From: Pontibacter virosus
GTDB taxonomy: Bacteria > Bacteroidota > Bacteroidia > Cytophagales > Hymenobacteraceae
DNA: 64,000 nucleotides
Assembly (NCBI RefSeq): GCF_003096355.1
Contig: NZ_QEKI01000006.1
Location: 248,001 to 312,000 of the forward strand
Direction: 5' to 3'
How positions within the stretch are numbered: position 1 is the first letter of the stretch; every line of letters starts with the position of its first letter. The notes under the pieces were generated by a model. The model ran no database searches. It saw only the letters and a program-made list of their open reading frames with translations, and was not told where the DNA came from. Both the position numbers and the translations under genes were made by a program. Of this stretch, positions 36,569 through 44,715 are shown piece by piece.

Positions 36569-37192
36569 TCACCGTCGTTTGTCTGGCGCATGCGTCGGAA
36601 AGTGGACCAGGTTGAACATCTCCCGCATCCGTGACCGCACCCGGGGGCCATACACCTGCTCGATCTCGGTGCTGGTGAGGTTGGTGGTCAGATGGGTTTT
36701 CAGACCGGAGGAGACAAACAAATCGTAGCGGCTGAGCAAGACCTCCCCCATCACCTGGCAGGAATTCCCATAGTGCCGCTGCACCTGTTCTGCGCCCAGG
36801 TCGTCAAAGCAGTACACGGCCGGTTTGCCGCCTCCGTTGCTGTAGCGCCCGATCACCTCAAAGCCGTCGCGCTGAAAGGCAAAGCTTACCTGTCGGCAGG
36901 ACAGGATCCGGTACCGCTCGGCCGCGGGCAACACCAGGCGTAGCAGGGTCATCAGGCAGGTCTTGCCGCAGCCGATGGGGCCCGTGAGCAGGATCCCCTT
37001 CCGAAGATGGAGCCCCGCCGCTTCACCGGCCGCCTGGTCCCCGCTGAAGTAAGCCAGCAGCTTGCCCAGCAGCGCATGGTCCTCCTCGTAAAGCTGGAAA
37101 TGCTCCCCGTACAGCCGCTTCCCCTGCCACTCCAGCCAGCGCAGCCGCGCCTTTTCCTGTTTGCCTTCCACCGGGTTAGAGGGGCGCTGCAT
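36569..37192 (-). CDS. DnaC/IstB-like AAA+ ATPase (helicase-loader type)
   Basis: 207 aa with Walker A GPIGCGKT (71-78) and Walker B YCFDDLG (128-133), followed by TTNLTSTEIEQVYGPRVRSRM, the sensor/arginine-finger pattern of DnaC-like helicase loaders. It overlaps the upstream gene by 17 bp. It is third in the minus-strand control trio of the conjugative element and probably loads the replicative helicase onto the circular form. Confidence 0.8.
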   Translation of the reverse strand: MQRPSNPVEGKQEKARLRWLEWQGKRLYGEHFQLYEEDHALLGKLLAYFSGDQAAGEAAGLHLRKGILLTGPIGCGKTCLMTLLRLVLPAAERYRILSCRQVSFAFQRDGFEVIGRYSNGGGKPAVYCFDDLGAEQVQRHYGNSCQVMGEVLLSRYDLFVSSGLKTHLTTNLTSTEIEQVYGPRVRSRMREMFNLVHFPTHAPDKRR

Positions 37193-37961
37193 AGTCTCTC
37201 ACGTCTGGCTGATCCTTTGCACAAGCACCTGCCTCCCCCTGGCTGAAGGCGTTGCAGGCCCACTTGTGCGCCGCCGCCTGCCAGTCCTGCATGGGCTGGC
37301 TGCCCACTTTCCACCCGTTGGCGCTGTAGTGGTGAAAGAAGCGCAGGGCCTCCACCTCCCGGTAGGCACACGCCTGGAAAAAGCGCTGCACCTCTTCCAG
37401 CGCGGGCGGTGTGAGGGGTTGGCCTGCTTTCTTTTCTTTTTCGGCGCAAGCTTTTTCTTTTCTTTCGCTGCTTTCAGAAGCCTGCTCATCGGCTGTCCCG
37501 CTTTCACCTGCGCGCGCGTGTTCTCTCCTTTTTAAATTGTTTAGAAGCTTTAAGGGGTTTGTCTTGTTTATAGAAGGGCTCAGCTCCTGTTCACTTCCGG
37601 TACAGCCCGCATCCAGCTCCTGTCCAGCTCCGGTACAAGAAATATCCTGCTGCTGCCTGCCCTGCCCCTCCGCGGCGAATGCCAGCATATAGACCAGGCT
37701 GCCCCGGTAATGGTTATAGGAGGGCATGTAGTGCAGGAAGCCCCAGGCATGCAGCTCGCGGAGGCACTTGTGGTAGGTCACGCGCGAGTGGATGCGCGAG
37801 GTGGCCATCACCTCCTCCCGCGCAATGGAGATGGGGTTGCGGAAGCGGTGCAGGTTCCACTGCTGAAACAGGGCCATGTAGAGGCTGATGTGCGTAGGGT
37901 TGAGCCGGTAGTCACGGGAAACACGTCCGAAAAAGCCGGTCAGGTGGGAGATGTAGTTCAT
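37176..37961 (-). CDS. Winged-helix replication-type protein of the conjugative element
   Basis: 261 aa. The N-terminal 95 residues form a winged-helix domain (stretch REEVMATSRIHSRVTYHKCL) typical of element-encoded DnaD/replication-initiator-like proteins in Bacteroidota conjugative transposons. The middle is a Lys/Glu-rich linker (100-190), and the C-terminus is a small helical domain ending in a WQAAAHKWACNAF-type motif. Coupled by a 4-bp overlap (ATGA) to the HTH gene upstream and a 17-bp overlap to the ATPase gene downstream. It likely starts replication of the excised circle. Confidence 0.65.
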   Translation of the reverse strand: MNYISHLTGFFGRVSRDYRLNPTHISLYMALFQQWNLHRFRNPISIAREEVMATSRIHSRVTYHKCLRELHAWGFLHYMPSYNHYRGSLVYMLAFAAEGQGRQQQDISCTGAGQELDAGCTGSEQELSPSINKTNPLKLLNNLKRREHARAGESGTADEQASESSERKEKACAEKEKKAGQPLTPPALEEVQRFFQACAYREVEALRFFHHYSANGWKVGSQPMQDWQAAAHKWACNAFSQGEAGACAKDQPDVRDYAAPL

Positions 37962-38230
37962 GACTGTGCCTCCTTTCCCTGCAGCAGCCGGTTGATGTCC
38001 TCTATCCGGTAGTAAAGCGTGCCGCCCACTTTCACGTAAGGCAAGGTGCCCTTGAGGCGCAGGGTCTGCAGCGTCGAGGGTGAGATTTGCAGCAGCCGGC
38101 GCACTTCGGCGGATTTGAGCACCGGCAGCAGCGCCTGACGCTGCGGTTTGCCCAGCAGCCCTTGCAGGTCTTTGAGCAATTGCCTGCGAAACAATTGCAG
38201 GTCTTCTTTGGTGATAAGTTCTACGGACAT
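37958..38230 (-). CDS. Helix-turn-helix (MerR/excisionase-like) protein
   Basis: 90 aa. Residues 35-85 form an HTH_17-type domain (RRLLQISPSTLQTLRLKGTL, then YYRIEDINRLL). These small proteins are usual in Bacteroidetes elements as excisionase or transcription factor. It is first of three overlapping minus-strand genes and is divergent from mobA, with the candidate oriT between. Confidence 0.8.
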   Translation of the reverse strand: MSVELITKEDLQLFRRQLLKDLQGLLGKPQRQALLPVLKSAEVRRLLQISPSTLQTLRLKGTLPYVKVGGTLYYRIEDINRLLQGKEAQS

Positions 38231-38560
38231 AGCAATAATATTTTGGTTAGGCCCCTAAGGTGGGGGATCCGCCACATCGCTCTTCACAAGTGCCCCACAA
38301 GAGGGGAAATTTTAGCTGCCTTTTCTCTCCCTACTCCGGCCGGGCTTGTGAATTCCGCTGCGCCCGACGGCCCATCTTCACTAAAAAAAACAGGAAGCGA
38401 TGAACACGCTTCTATTTCTTCCGACGCCCGAAGCAGCAAAGGCCCTGGCTAACAAGCCGCTGCGGTTCGGTGCAGCGAGCAAGATGTACTTTCGCATACA
38501 AGATCGCTGCTCCCCGCACCCCTCGGAACTCGGGGTTTGATTTTATAAACGCGCATACCT
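38231..38560. promoter_or_regulatory. Divergent control region with candidate oriT
   Basis: 330 bp between the control trio and mobA, where Bacteroidetes relaxase genes usually keep oriT. Inverted repeats: GAAGCG/CGCTTC (38394-38412), GCAGCGA/TCGCTGC (38472-38478 and 38504-38510, 25-nt loop) and ACCCC/GGGGT (38518-38522 and 38532-38536). The last two, within 65 bp of each other and 25 bp before mobA, are the best nic-region candidates. The nic site cannot be read. Confidence 0.5.
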
Positions 38561-38959
38561 ATGGCTAGAAAGAAAACAAAAGACACAGCAGCCCTGCTCT
38601 CCCAGACCATCCTGTTTCGCGTCAGGCAGCAGGAGTATGAGAAGCTGCTCCAGCTGGCGCAGCAGAGCGACTGCCGCTCCGTGGGAGAGGTCGTTCGCCG
38701 CATCCTGGAGAACCGGCGCATCCTCCTTTTCCACAAGGACACCTCCCTGGACGGGGTGGTGGAAGAGCTGGCCAGCGTGCGGGAGGAGCTCCGGGCCATC
38801 GGCGTAAACATCAACCAGATCACGCGCCATTTCAATGCCTCCACCCAGGCCCACAAGCGCGTGTTCCTGGCGCAGCAGGCCCTGGAACAGTACCGGCTGG
38901 TCGGGCAGAAAATCAACACCTTGCTCACGCTCCTGTCTCAGCTGGCCCGTCGATGGTAG
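38561..38959 (+). CDS. mobA: MobA/MobC-like relaxosome accessory protein
   Basis: 132 aa. Begins with a ribbon-helix-helix-like segment (VRQQEYEKLLQLAQQSDCRS, about residues 24-43), then EELRAIGVNINQITRHFNA, the conserved tail of plasmid mobilization relaxosome proteins. It should bind oriT and guide the relaxase. Its end overlaps the relaxase start by 7 bp. Confidence 0.85.
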   Translation: MARKKTKDTAALLSQTILFRVRQQEYEKLLQLAQQSDCRSVGEVVRRILENRRILLFHKDTSLDGVVEELASVREELRAIGVNINQITRHFNASTQAHKRVFLAQQALEQYRLVGQKINTLLTLLSQLARRW

Positions 38960-40215
38960 CGCGCATCAGCACCGGCAAGAGCATCCGCGGAGCCCTGCGC
39001 TACAACGAGCACAAAGTAGCCGAAGGGCAGGCGACGCTCTTGCTGGCCCATCGTTTTCTGCAGGACCCCCAGGTCCTAAACTGGGAGGACAAGCTACGGC
39101 GCTTTGAGCGGCTGACCGAGAAAAACCCGCGGGTCAAAACCAACTGCGTGCACATCTCCCTCAACTTTGCCCGGGGCGAGGAGCTTCCACAAGCGACGCT
39201 GCAGCGCCTGGCTACTGACTACATGGACCGCATCGGTTTTGGTGAGCAGCCCTACCTGGTCTATCAGCACCTGGATGCGGCCCATCCCCACCTGCACATC
39301 GTGACGACCAACCTCCAGCCGGACGGAACGCGCATCCCCCTGCACAACCTGGGCAGGGACCGCTCCGAGCCGGCCCGCAAAGCGCTGGAGCTGGCTTATC
39401 ATTTGAAGCCGGCGGAAGGACAAACCGAAACGCCCCTCGACACGCTGCTCCGGCTGCCGCTTTCCCCTGCCCGCTATGGGGTTTCTGAAACAAAGCGCAG
39501 CATCGCCCATATCGTGAGCGTGGTGACCCGCACCTACAGCTATACCAGCCTGGCTGAGCTGAACGCGGCGCTGGGCGTCTTCCGGGTGCGGGCGGACCGG
39601 GGAGGCGAAGGGACGCAGATGTATCGCAAAGGCGGGCTGCACTACCGCCTCCTGGACCGGCAGGGCCAGCCAGTGGGCGTGCCATTCAAAGCCAGCAGCC
39701 TACCGGGCAGACCGACCCTGGCGTCTCTGGAAAAACGCTTTGCCCAGCACAAGCTGCTGCGCAAACCCCTGCGCGAAAAGCTCAAGCAGACGCTGGACGA
39801 AGCCCTGCAAAGCCAGCGGCCGCAGGACAGAGCCTCCCTGGCCGCCTGCCTGGAGCAGGTGGAGGTGCAGGTCCTTTTCCGGGAAAGCGCCACTGGGCAG
39901 GTGTATGGGGTAACCTTCCTGGATCACGGGCAAAGGGCGGTTTTCAACGGGAGCGAGCTGGGCAAGTCCTACAGCGCCAAGGCGCTCCTCGCCCGCTTGC
40001 CTGCAAGGCATGTTCCGGCCGGCCGGCAAGTGGGTAAACAGCAGGAAGAACCGCTGCACGCGACTGTACAGCGGCAAGCTTCCCTGCCTCACCAGGACTT
40101 CCAGGCCCAGGACTTGCTGCATGCGCTGCTGCAGGCGGAGCCGCAAACCGAGGCGCTGGCCTATGACCTGCGCAAACACCCCAGGAAACGCAAACGTCGA
40201 AGACCAAAGCTGTAA
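38953..40215 (+). CDS. mobB: MobB-type relaxase (MOBP-like)
   Basis: 420 aa. The relaxase domain covers 1-200. The His cluster H106-LDAA-H111-P-H113-L-H115 is the metal-binding motif, and Tyr17 in ALRYNEHKV is the probable nicking residue. The rest is a Lys/Arg/Gln-rich helical region. It cuts oriT and leads the strand into the conjugation channel. It sits between the accessory protein and the coupling protein, which follows after 4 bp. Confidence 0.9.
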   Translation: MVARISTGKSIRGALRYNEHKVAEGQATLLLAHRFLQDPQVLNWEDKLRRFERLTEKNPRVKTNCVHISLNFARGEELPQATLQRLATDYMDRIGFGEQPYLVYQHLDAAHPHLHIVTTNLQPDGTRIPLHNLGRDRSEPARKALELAYHLKPAEGQTETPLDTLLRLPLSPARYGVSETKRSIAHIVSVVTRTYSYTSLAELNAALGVFRVRADRGGEGTQMYRKGGLHYRLLDRQGQPVGVPFKASSLPGRPTLASLEKRFAQHKLLRKPLREKLKQTLDEALQSQRPQDRASLAACLEQVEVQVLFRESATGQVYGVTFLDHGQRAVFNGSELGKSYSAKALLARLPARHVPAGRQVGKQQEEPLHATVQRQASLPHQDFQAQDLLHALLQAEPQTEALAYDLRKHPRKRKRRRPKL

Positions 40216-40219
40216 TACC

Positions 40220-42157
40220 ATGAATACCGGCGAAAACCTGCAGGGACTGCGCCAGGTCCTGGACTTTACGCGGCTGCTGAGCCTGGCGGTGCTGCTCCTG
40301 CACGGCTACATCGTCTGTCATGCCGCCTTCCGGGACCTGGACCTGACCCATCCGCTAATAGACCGGGTGGCCTGGAATGCCGCACAGGTTTCCTTCTTCC
40401 AGGAGCCCTGGCGCGCCAAAGCCGCCGCCGGACTCCTATTGGGGATTTCCCTGCTGGGTGCCCGCGGCAAAAAGGATGAGCGGCTAGGATACCGCCAGCT
40501 CCTGGCTTACCTGTTGCCGGGAGGGCTGCTCTACAGTGCCAGTCACCTGCTCTTGGTCAGTCCCGCTACGCGGGTCGCTGGCGCCTACCTGGGGACCACC
40601 CTACTGGGCTACCTGCTCCTGCTGGCCGGGGGTACGCGCTGCTCGCGCCTCCTGTGGCAGCGCCTCTCTGCCGACATTTTTAACCGCCACAACCAGTCCT
40701 TTCCCCAAGAGGAGCGGCTGCTGGAAAACAGCTACTCCGTGAACCTACCGGCCGAGTATACACTCAAGGGCAAGGTGCGCCGCAGCTGGATCAACCTCAT
40801 CAATCCCTTCCGGGCGCTGCTGGTGATCGGCACGCCCGGGGCCGGCAAATCCTACTTTGTCATCCAGCATGTGATCACGCAGCACATTGCCAAAGGCTTT
40901 TCCCTGTTCCTCTATGATTTCAAGTACGATGACCTGACCCGCATCGCCTATAATGCGCTGCTCAGGCAACAAGACGAAAAGCGGAAATTTTACCTCATCA
41001 ACTTCGATGACCTCGCGCGCACGCACCGCTGCAATCCGCTGGACCCGGTCTCCATGACAGACATTACGGACGCCACCGAGGCCTCCCGCACCATCATGCT
41101 GGGGCTTAACCGCGAGTGGATCAAAAAGCAGGGGGACTTCTTTGTGGAGTCCCCCATCAACTTCGTCACGGCCATCATCTGGTTTCTGCGCCGCTACCAA
41201 GAGGGGCGCTACTGCACGCTGCCCCATGTGATCGAACTTATGCAGACGGATTACGCCGAGCTTTTTGCCGTGCTGCGCACCGAGCCCGAGATCGAGGTGC
41301 TCATCAACCCTTTTGTTTCGGCCTTTGAGCACGAGGCCATGGAGCAGCTGGAGGGACAGGTGGCCAGCGCCAAGATCAGCATGGCGCGCCTGGCCTCGCC
41401 CCAGCTCTACTATGTGCTCTCGGGCAACGATTTCACACTGGACCTCAACAACCCGCAGGCTCCCAAAGTCATCTGCCTGGCCGGCAACCCCCAGAAGCAA
41501 CAGGTGTATGGGGCGGTGCTCTCGCTGTATGTGTCGCGGGCCATCAAGCTGGTCAACCAGAAAGGCCGCCTTCCCAGCAGCCTGGTCTTTGATGAGTTTC
41601 CCACCATTTACTTCAATGGCATTGACAGCCTGATCGCCACGGCCCGCTCGAACCGGGTGGCCACCACCCTGGCGGTGCAGGACTACAGCCAGCTCAAGAA
41701 AGACTATGGCCGTGAGCAGGCGGAGGTGGTGATGAACATCGTGGGCAATATCATCAGCGGGCAGGTCTCGGGGGAGACGGCACGGCAGCTCTCGGAGCGC
41801 TTCGGTAAGATTGTGCAGGAGCGGCAGAGCCTGTCCATCAACAGCAGCGACACCTCCGTGAGCCGCTCCACCCAGCTGGATGCGGCCGTGCCTCCCGCTA
41901 CCATTGCCTCCCTCTCCTCGGGCGAGTTTGTCGGCATCGTGGCCGATGAACCCGCCTGCCCGATACGCCTCAAGGCCTTTCACGCCACCATCTTAAATGA
42001 CCACCAGGCCATTGCCCGGGAGGAAAAACGCTACTGCCCCATTCCCCAAATCCGGCAGGTGGACCCTGATACGGTGCAGCGGCAGTACCGGCAGGTCAAG
42101 CAAGAGGTACGGGACATCATTTCCTCCATCCTTACCAAAGGTTCATCACATTCTTAA
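40220..42157 (+). CDS. mobC: Type IV coupling protein (VirD4/TraG-like, Bacteroidetes MobC)
   Basis: 645 aa from ATG 40220. The N-terminal 140 residues have four or so membrane helices (YWFCY-like). Walker A GTPGAGKS is near residue 203 and Walker B LVFDEFPT near 454. The C-terminus has the TraM-recognition domain, with ATIASLSSGEFVGIVADEP. It links the relaxase-bound DNA to the secretion channel. In-frame starts further upstream overlap mobB and lack membrane character. Confidence 0.9.
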   Translation: MNTGENLQGLRQVLDFTRLLSLAVLLLHGYIVCHAAFRDLDLTHPLIDRVAWNAAQVSFFQEPWRAKAAAGLLLGISLLGARGKKDERLGYRQLLAYLLPGGLLYSASHLLLVSPATRVAGAYLGTTLLGYLLLLAGGTRCSRLLWQRLSADIFNRHNQSFPQEERLLENSYSVNLPAEYTLKGKVRRSWINLINPFRALLVIGTPGAGKSYFVIQHVITQHIAKGFSLFLYDFKYDDLTRIAYNALLRQQDEKRKFYLINFDDLARTHRCNPLDPVSMTDITDATEASRTIMLGLNREWIKKQGDFFVESPINFVTAIIWFLRRYQEGRYCTLPHVIELMQTDYAELFAVLRTEPEIEVLINPFVSAFEHEAMEQLEGQVASAKISMARLASPQLYYVLSGNDFTLDLNNPQAPKVICLAGNPQKQQVYGAVLSLYVSRAIKLVNQKGRLPSSLVFDEFPTIYFNGIDSLIATARSNRVATTLAVQDYSQLKKDYGREQAEVVMNIVGNIISGQVSGETARQLSERFGKIVQERQSLSINSSDTSVSRSTQLDAAVPPATIASLSSGEFVGIVADEPACPIRLKAFHATILNDHQAIAREEKRYCPIPQIRQVDPDTVQRQYRQVKQEVRDIISSILTKGSSHS

Positions 42158-42384
42158 CATCTGTTTAAAATCACAAATTACTATATTTCAATTAATTATA
42201 AATACAATCATCCTGTCTTTCAGCTGGTTTCATCAAAATTTGCCAACATCCCCGCGCTGATTCCTTACCCCTTCTTAGTGGCTTTGCGCCGCCCAGCGGC
42301 AACAGCACAGGTTCACCCCTACCTGGCCTTAGCAGGCAATGGCTGGGGCTACAAGACCTTGGTACACCTATACAGCAAATTGAT

Positions 42385-43233
42385 ATGATACAGCAAGCAA
42401 ACCAACTCTACGAGGAGCTGACGCAGCAGCTCCGGGAAACGGAGGCAATGCCTTTCTCCGCTCCAGCGCAACGCCAGGAACGGCTCCTGCAGCACATCCG
42501 GGAGGCCATCGATGTACTCAAGCAGCAGGTGATCACGCACACTTTCGCAGATGAAGCCGAAGAAATTCTCTTCTTCAAAGAGATCAAACCCAAATTTACC
42601 AGCCTGCTTATCTACCATGCCCGGCTGGCCCTGATCGAGCTCAAAAAACCCCTGGGAAGCCTGCAGGACCTACGCCGGCACTATGAGAACGAGCTGCTCC
42701 TGATCCGCGTCTTCTACGACCACCACGTGCAGCTCTACCAGTACCTGCTGTCGGGCTCCACTTACCTGGACAGCCGCCTTTTTGTGCGGGGGAGGGCGGA
42801 CCTGCCTTTTCAGTACAGTACCTCCTCAATGGATACCGATACCCGTTTCAGCACGCACTATGATTACATCGTGGCGCGCCTGGAGGCCAACCGACGCCTG
42901 GGGGACTACCTGATCCAGACCATCCACCGACTTGAACAGGGACAGGTGGACTTCGCCGCCCCCCAAGCTGGGCCCGTTATGACCTGGACCGGCTCCAAGG
43001 TATACCTGATCGAGCTGGCCTATGGCCTGTTCGAGTCGGGCCAGATCAACAACGGCACGGCCGACCTGTGCGAGATCACCGAACGACTGGAGACATTTTT
43101 TGGAGTGAAGCTGGGCAATGTCTACCGCACCTTCCAGGAAGTGCGGCAGCGCAAAAAGGACAGCCGCACCAAGTTTCTGGACCTGATGCGCGAGCGTCTG
43201 TTGCACCGCATGGACGCGCTGGATGGTGCCTGA
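42385..43233 (+). CDS. rteC: RteC-family regulator
   Basis: 282 aa. N-terminal helical domain (1-170) and a C-terminal winged helix (about 200-282), with WTGSKVYLIELAYGLFESGQ at the join as in RteC of CTnDOT. RteC activates excision genes in that family. There is no RteA/RteB two-component pair in the window. The 227-bp upstream region is AT-rich in its first part and probably holds a promoter. Confidence 0.85.
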   Translation: MIQQANQLYEELTQQLRETEAMPFSAPAQRQERLLQHIREAIDVLKQQVITHTFADEAEEILFFKEIKPKFTSLLIYHARLALIELKKPLGSLQDLRRHYENELLLIRVFYDHHVQLYQYLLSGSTYLDSRLFVRGRADLPFQYSTSSMDTDTRFSTHYDYIVARLEANRRLGDYLIQTIHRLEQGQVDFAAPQAGPVMTWTGSKVYLIELAYGLFESGQINNGTADLCEITERLETFFGVKLGNVYRTFQEVRQRKKDSRTKFLDLMRERLLHRMDALDGA

Positions 43234-43460
43234 TGCCAGCGCCTGACACAAAGGGCGTGGGTATATGGAAAAGGTCCGCTGGACTTTCCCACATGCCCAC
43301 GCCATGGTAGTGGTGGGGTTTTAGTGGAAGAGGGTTTGAAAATTATTTTCCATTAATATTTCCCAAGTCCGGGATCCCTTGTGAAGAAGGGGCTGTGGCC
43401 TTCCCCACTTTTGTTTCACCAAGCCCGCCGCATGGGGCGTCGGGTTAAAACAAAACAGCC

Positions 43461-43976
43461 ATGCTTACTGACATCTCCTGGTCCCACTTCTTTTTGACTG
43501 CCGGAACGGTCCTGGTGCTCTACTACCTGACCGTCCTGCTCCTCTTTTACAGACACGACATCAAGCACCAGCTTAGCCAGACTTTTCTTAGGGCAGGCCT
43601 GCCGGCCCCTCGGCCATCCCCCTCGCAGGAGTCCATCCTGGGTGCCGCCTTCCCCGAGGCGGCACCTTCCCTCTCTTCAGCCAGTGACCTACTGGTAGCG
43701 CCAGCTGAAGCGGCCCCGCCCCAAACGCTTTCAACTTTGAAGGCCGACCTGCTAACCGAGCTGGATTCCCTGTTGGAGAGTGCCGCTGAGATGGGCCTGG
43801 ATAAAGCAGCGTTTCTCTCGCTCCTGCACCTGCTCGATGAGCGCCATATGCACACAGCGGATGAAAAGCTGGCCGTGCAGCGCTATCTGCTGGAGCAAGG
43901 CCCCGCGAAGCTCTCCTTTCCCCTTACGGCCACTGACCTGGCCGCAGCGGAAACCGATCTCCCCCATCCGGCCTAA
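43461..43976 (+). CDS. Membrane-anchored conjugation-locus protein, unknown
   Basis: 171 aa: one N-terminal membrane helix (about 10-30), a Pro/Ala/Ser-rich linker (45-95) and a helical acidic C-terminus. It sits between rteC and traE in the position where Bacteroidetes elements carry a variable small protein (TraC/TraD-like). No family is clear. A 227-bp gap precedes it, with a hairpin-like GGGG/CCCC pair; no clear terminator. Confidence 0.55.
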   Translation: MLTDISWSHFFLTAGTVLVLYYLTVLLLFYRHDIKHQLSQTFLRAGLPAPRPSPSQESILGAAFPEAAPSLSSASDLLVAPAEAAPPQTLSTLKADLLTELDSLLESAAEMGLDKAAFLSLLHLLDERHMHTADEKLAVQRYLLEQGPAKLSFPLTATDLAAAETDLPHPA

Positions 43977-44006
43977 TCTGAAAAACAAATCATTCTTAAC
44001 ATAAAA

Positions 44007-44357
44007 ATGCAACCGATGAAAAAGCTCTTCTCTTTACGCTCCCGCCCTTCTCAGGGTAGTGGCCCTGCGCTGCTGATTGTCGCGCTCCTCCTCTCCTCGC
44101 TGGCGGCTCAAGCCCAGACAGGCGATGGCCAGGCCGGCATCCAGCAGGCCACTAATATGATCAGCGGCTATTTTGACACGGGCACCAGTCTGATGTATGC
44201 CATTGGGGCCATTGTCGGCCTGGTGGGGGCCGTGAAAGTCTATCAGAAGTGGAACGCCGGGGAGCCTGACACAGGCAAAATTGCCGCCGCCTGGTTTGGC
44301 AGCTGCATCTTCCTGGTGATCGTGGCCACGGTTCTCAAATCTTTCTTTGGTGTTTAA
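44007..44357 (+). CDS. traE: TraE (DUF4134), pilin-like conjugation protein
   Basis: 116 aa with a signal/membrane helix near residue 22-37 and two more helices (58-80 and 96-116), the VirB2-like architecture of DUF4134. It has the family stretch TGTSLMYAIGAIVGLVGAVK and the motif YQKWNAGEPDTGK. An alternative start at ATG 44016 (MKKLFSL) is possible. The next gene starts 10 bp after the stop. Confidence 0.9.
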   Translation: MQPMKKLFSLRSRPSQGSGPALLIVALLLSSLAAQAQTGDGQAGIQQATNMISGYFDTGTSLMYAIGAIVGLVGAVKVYQKWNAGEPDTGKIAAAWFGSCIFLVIVATVLKSFFGV

Positions 44358-44367
44358 GGCAAATCCG

Positions 44368-44715
44368 ATGGCTACCAGTGTCTACCGTATCAACAAAGGC
44401 ATCAACCGCCCCCTTGAGTTCAAGGGGTTGCGGGCCCAGTACATCGCCTACCTGGCCGTGGGGCTGGTAGGGCTGCTGCTGCTTTTCACGCTGCTCTACC
44501 TGATAGGAACGCCCCTGCTGGTCTGCCTGGCAGTAATCCTGCTGCTGGGAGGGGCGCTGTTTGCCGGCGTCTACCACCTCAACAAGCGGTTTGGGGAGCA
44601 TGGGCTCGGCAAATGGCTTGCCCGCCGCAGCATCCCGGACTTCCTGCGTCTCCGGTCACGCGCCCTTTTCCTACACCTTAGCCGAAAGGAGTCCCGCCAT
44701 GGCCGCAGCCGTTGA
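44368..44715 (+). CDS. traF: TraF (DUF4133), VirB3-like conjugation protein
   Basis: 115 aa from ATG 44368; chosen because the family begins with SVYRINKGINRPLEFKGL. Two membrane helices (about 27-50 and 52-72). It overlaps the traG start by 17 bp. Function: part of the inner-membrane channel. Confidence 0.9.
   Translation: MATSVYRINKGINRPLEFKGLRAQYIAYLAVGLVGLLLLFTLLYLIGTPLLVCLAVILLLGGALFAGVYHLNKRFGEHGLGKWLARRSIPDFLRLRSRALFLHLSRKESRHGRSR

Noticed and set aside
38400..38540. 46-aa frame upstream of mobA
   Set aside because: Lies entirely within the inverted repeats proposed as oriT, ends before mobA without coupling, and has no domain.
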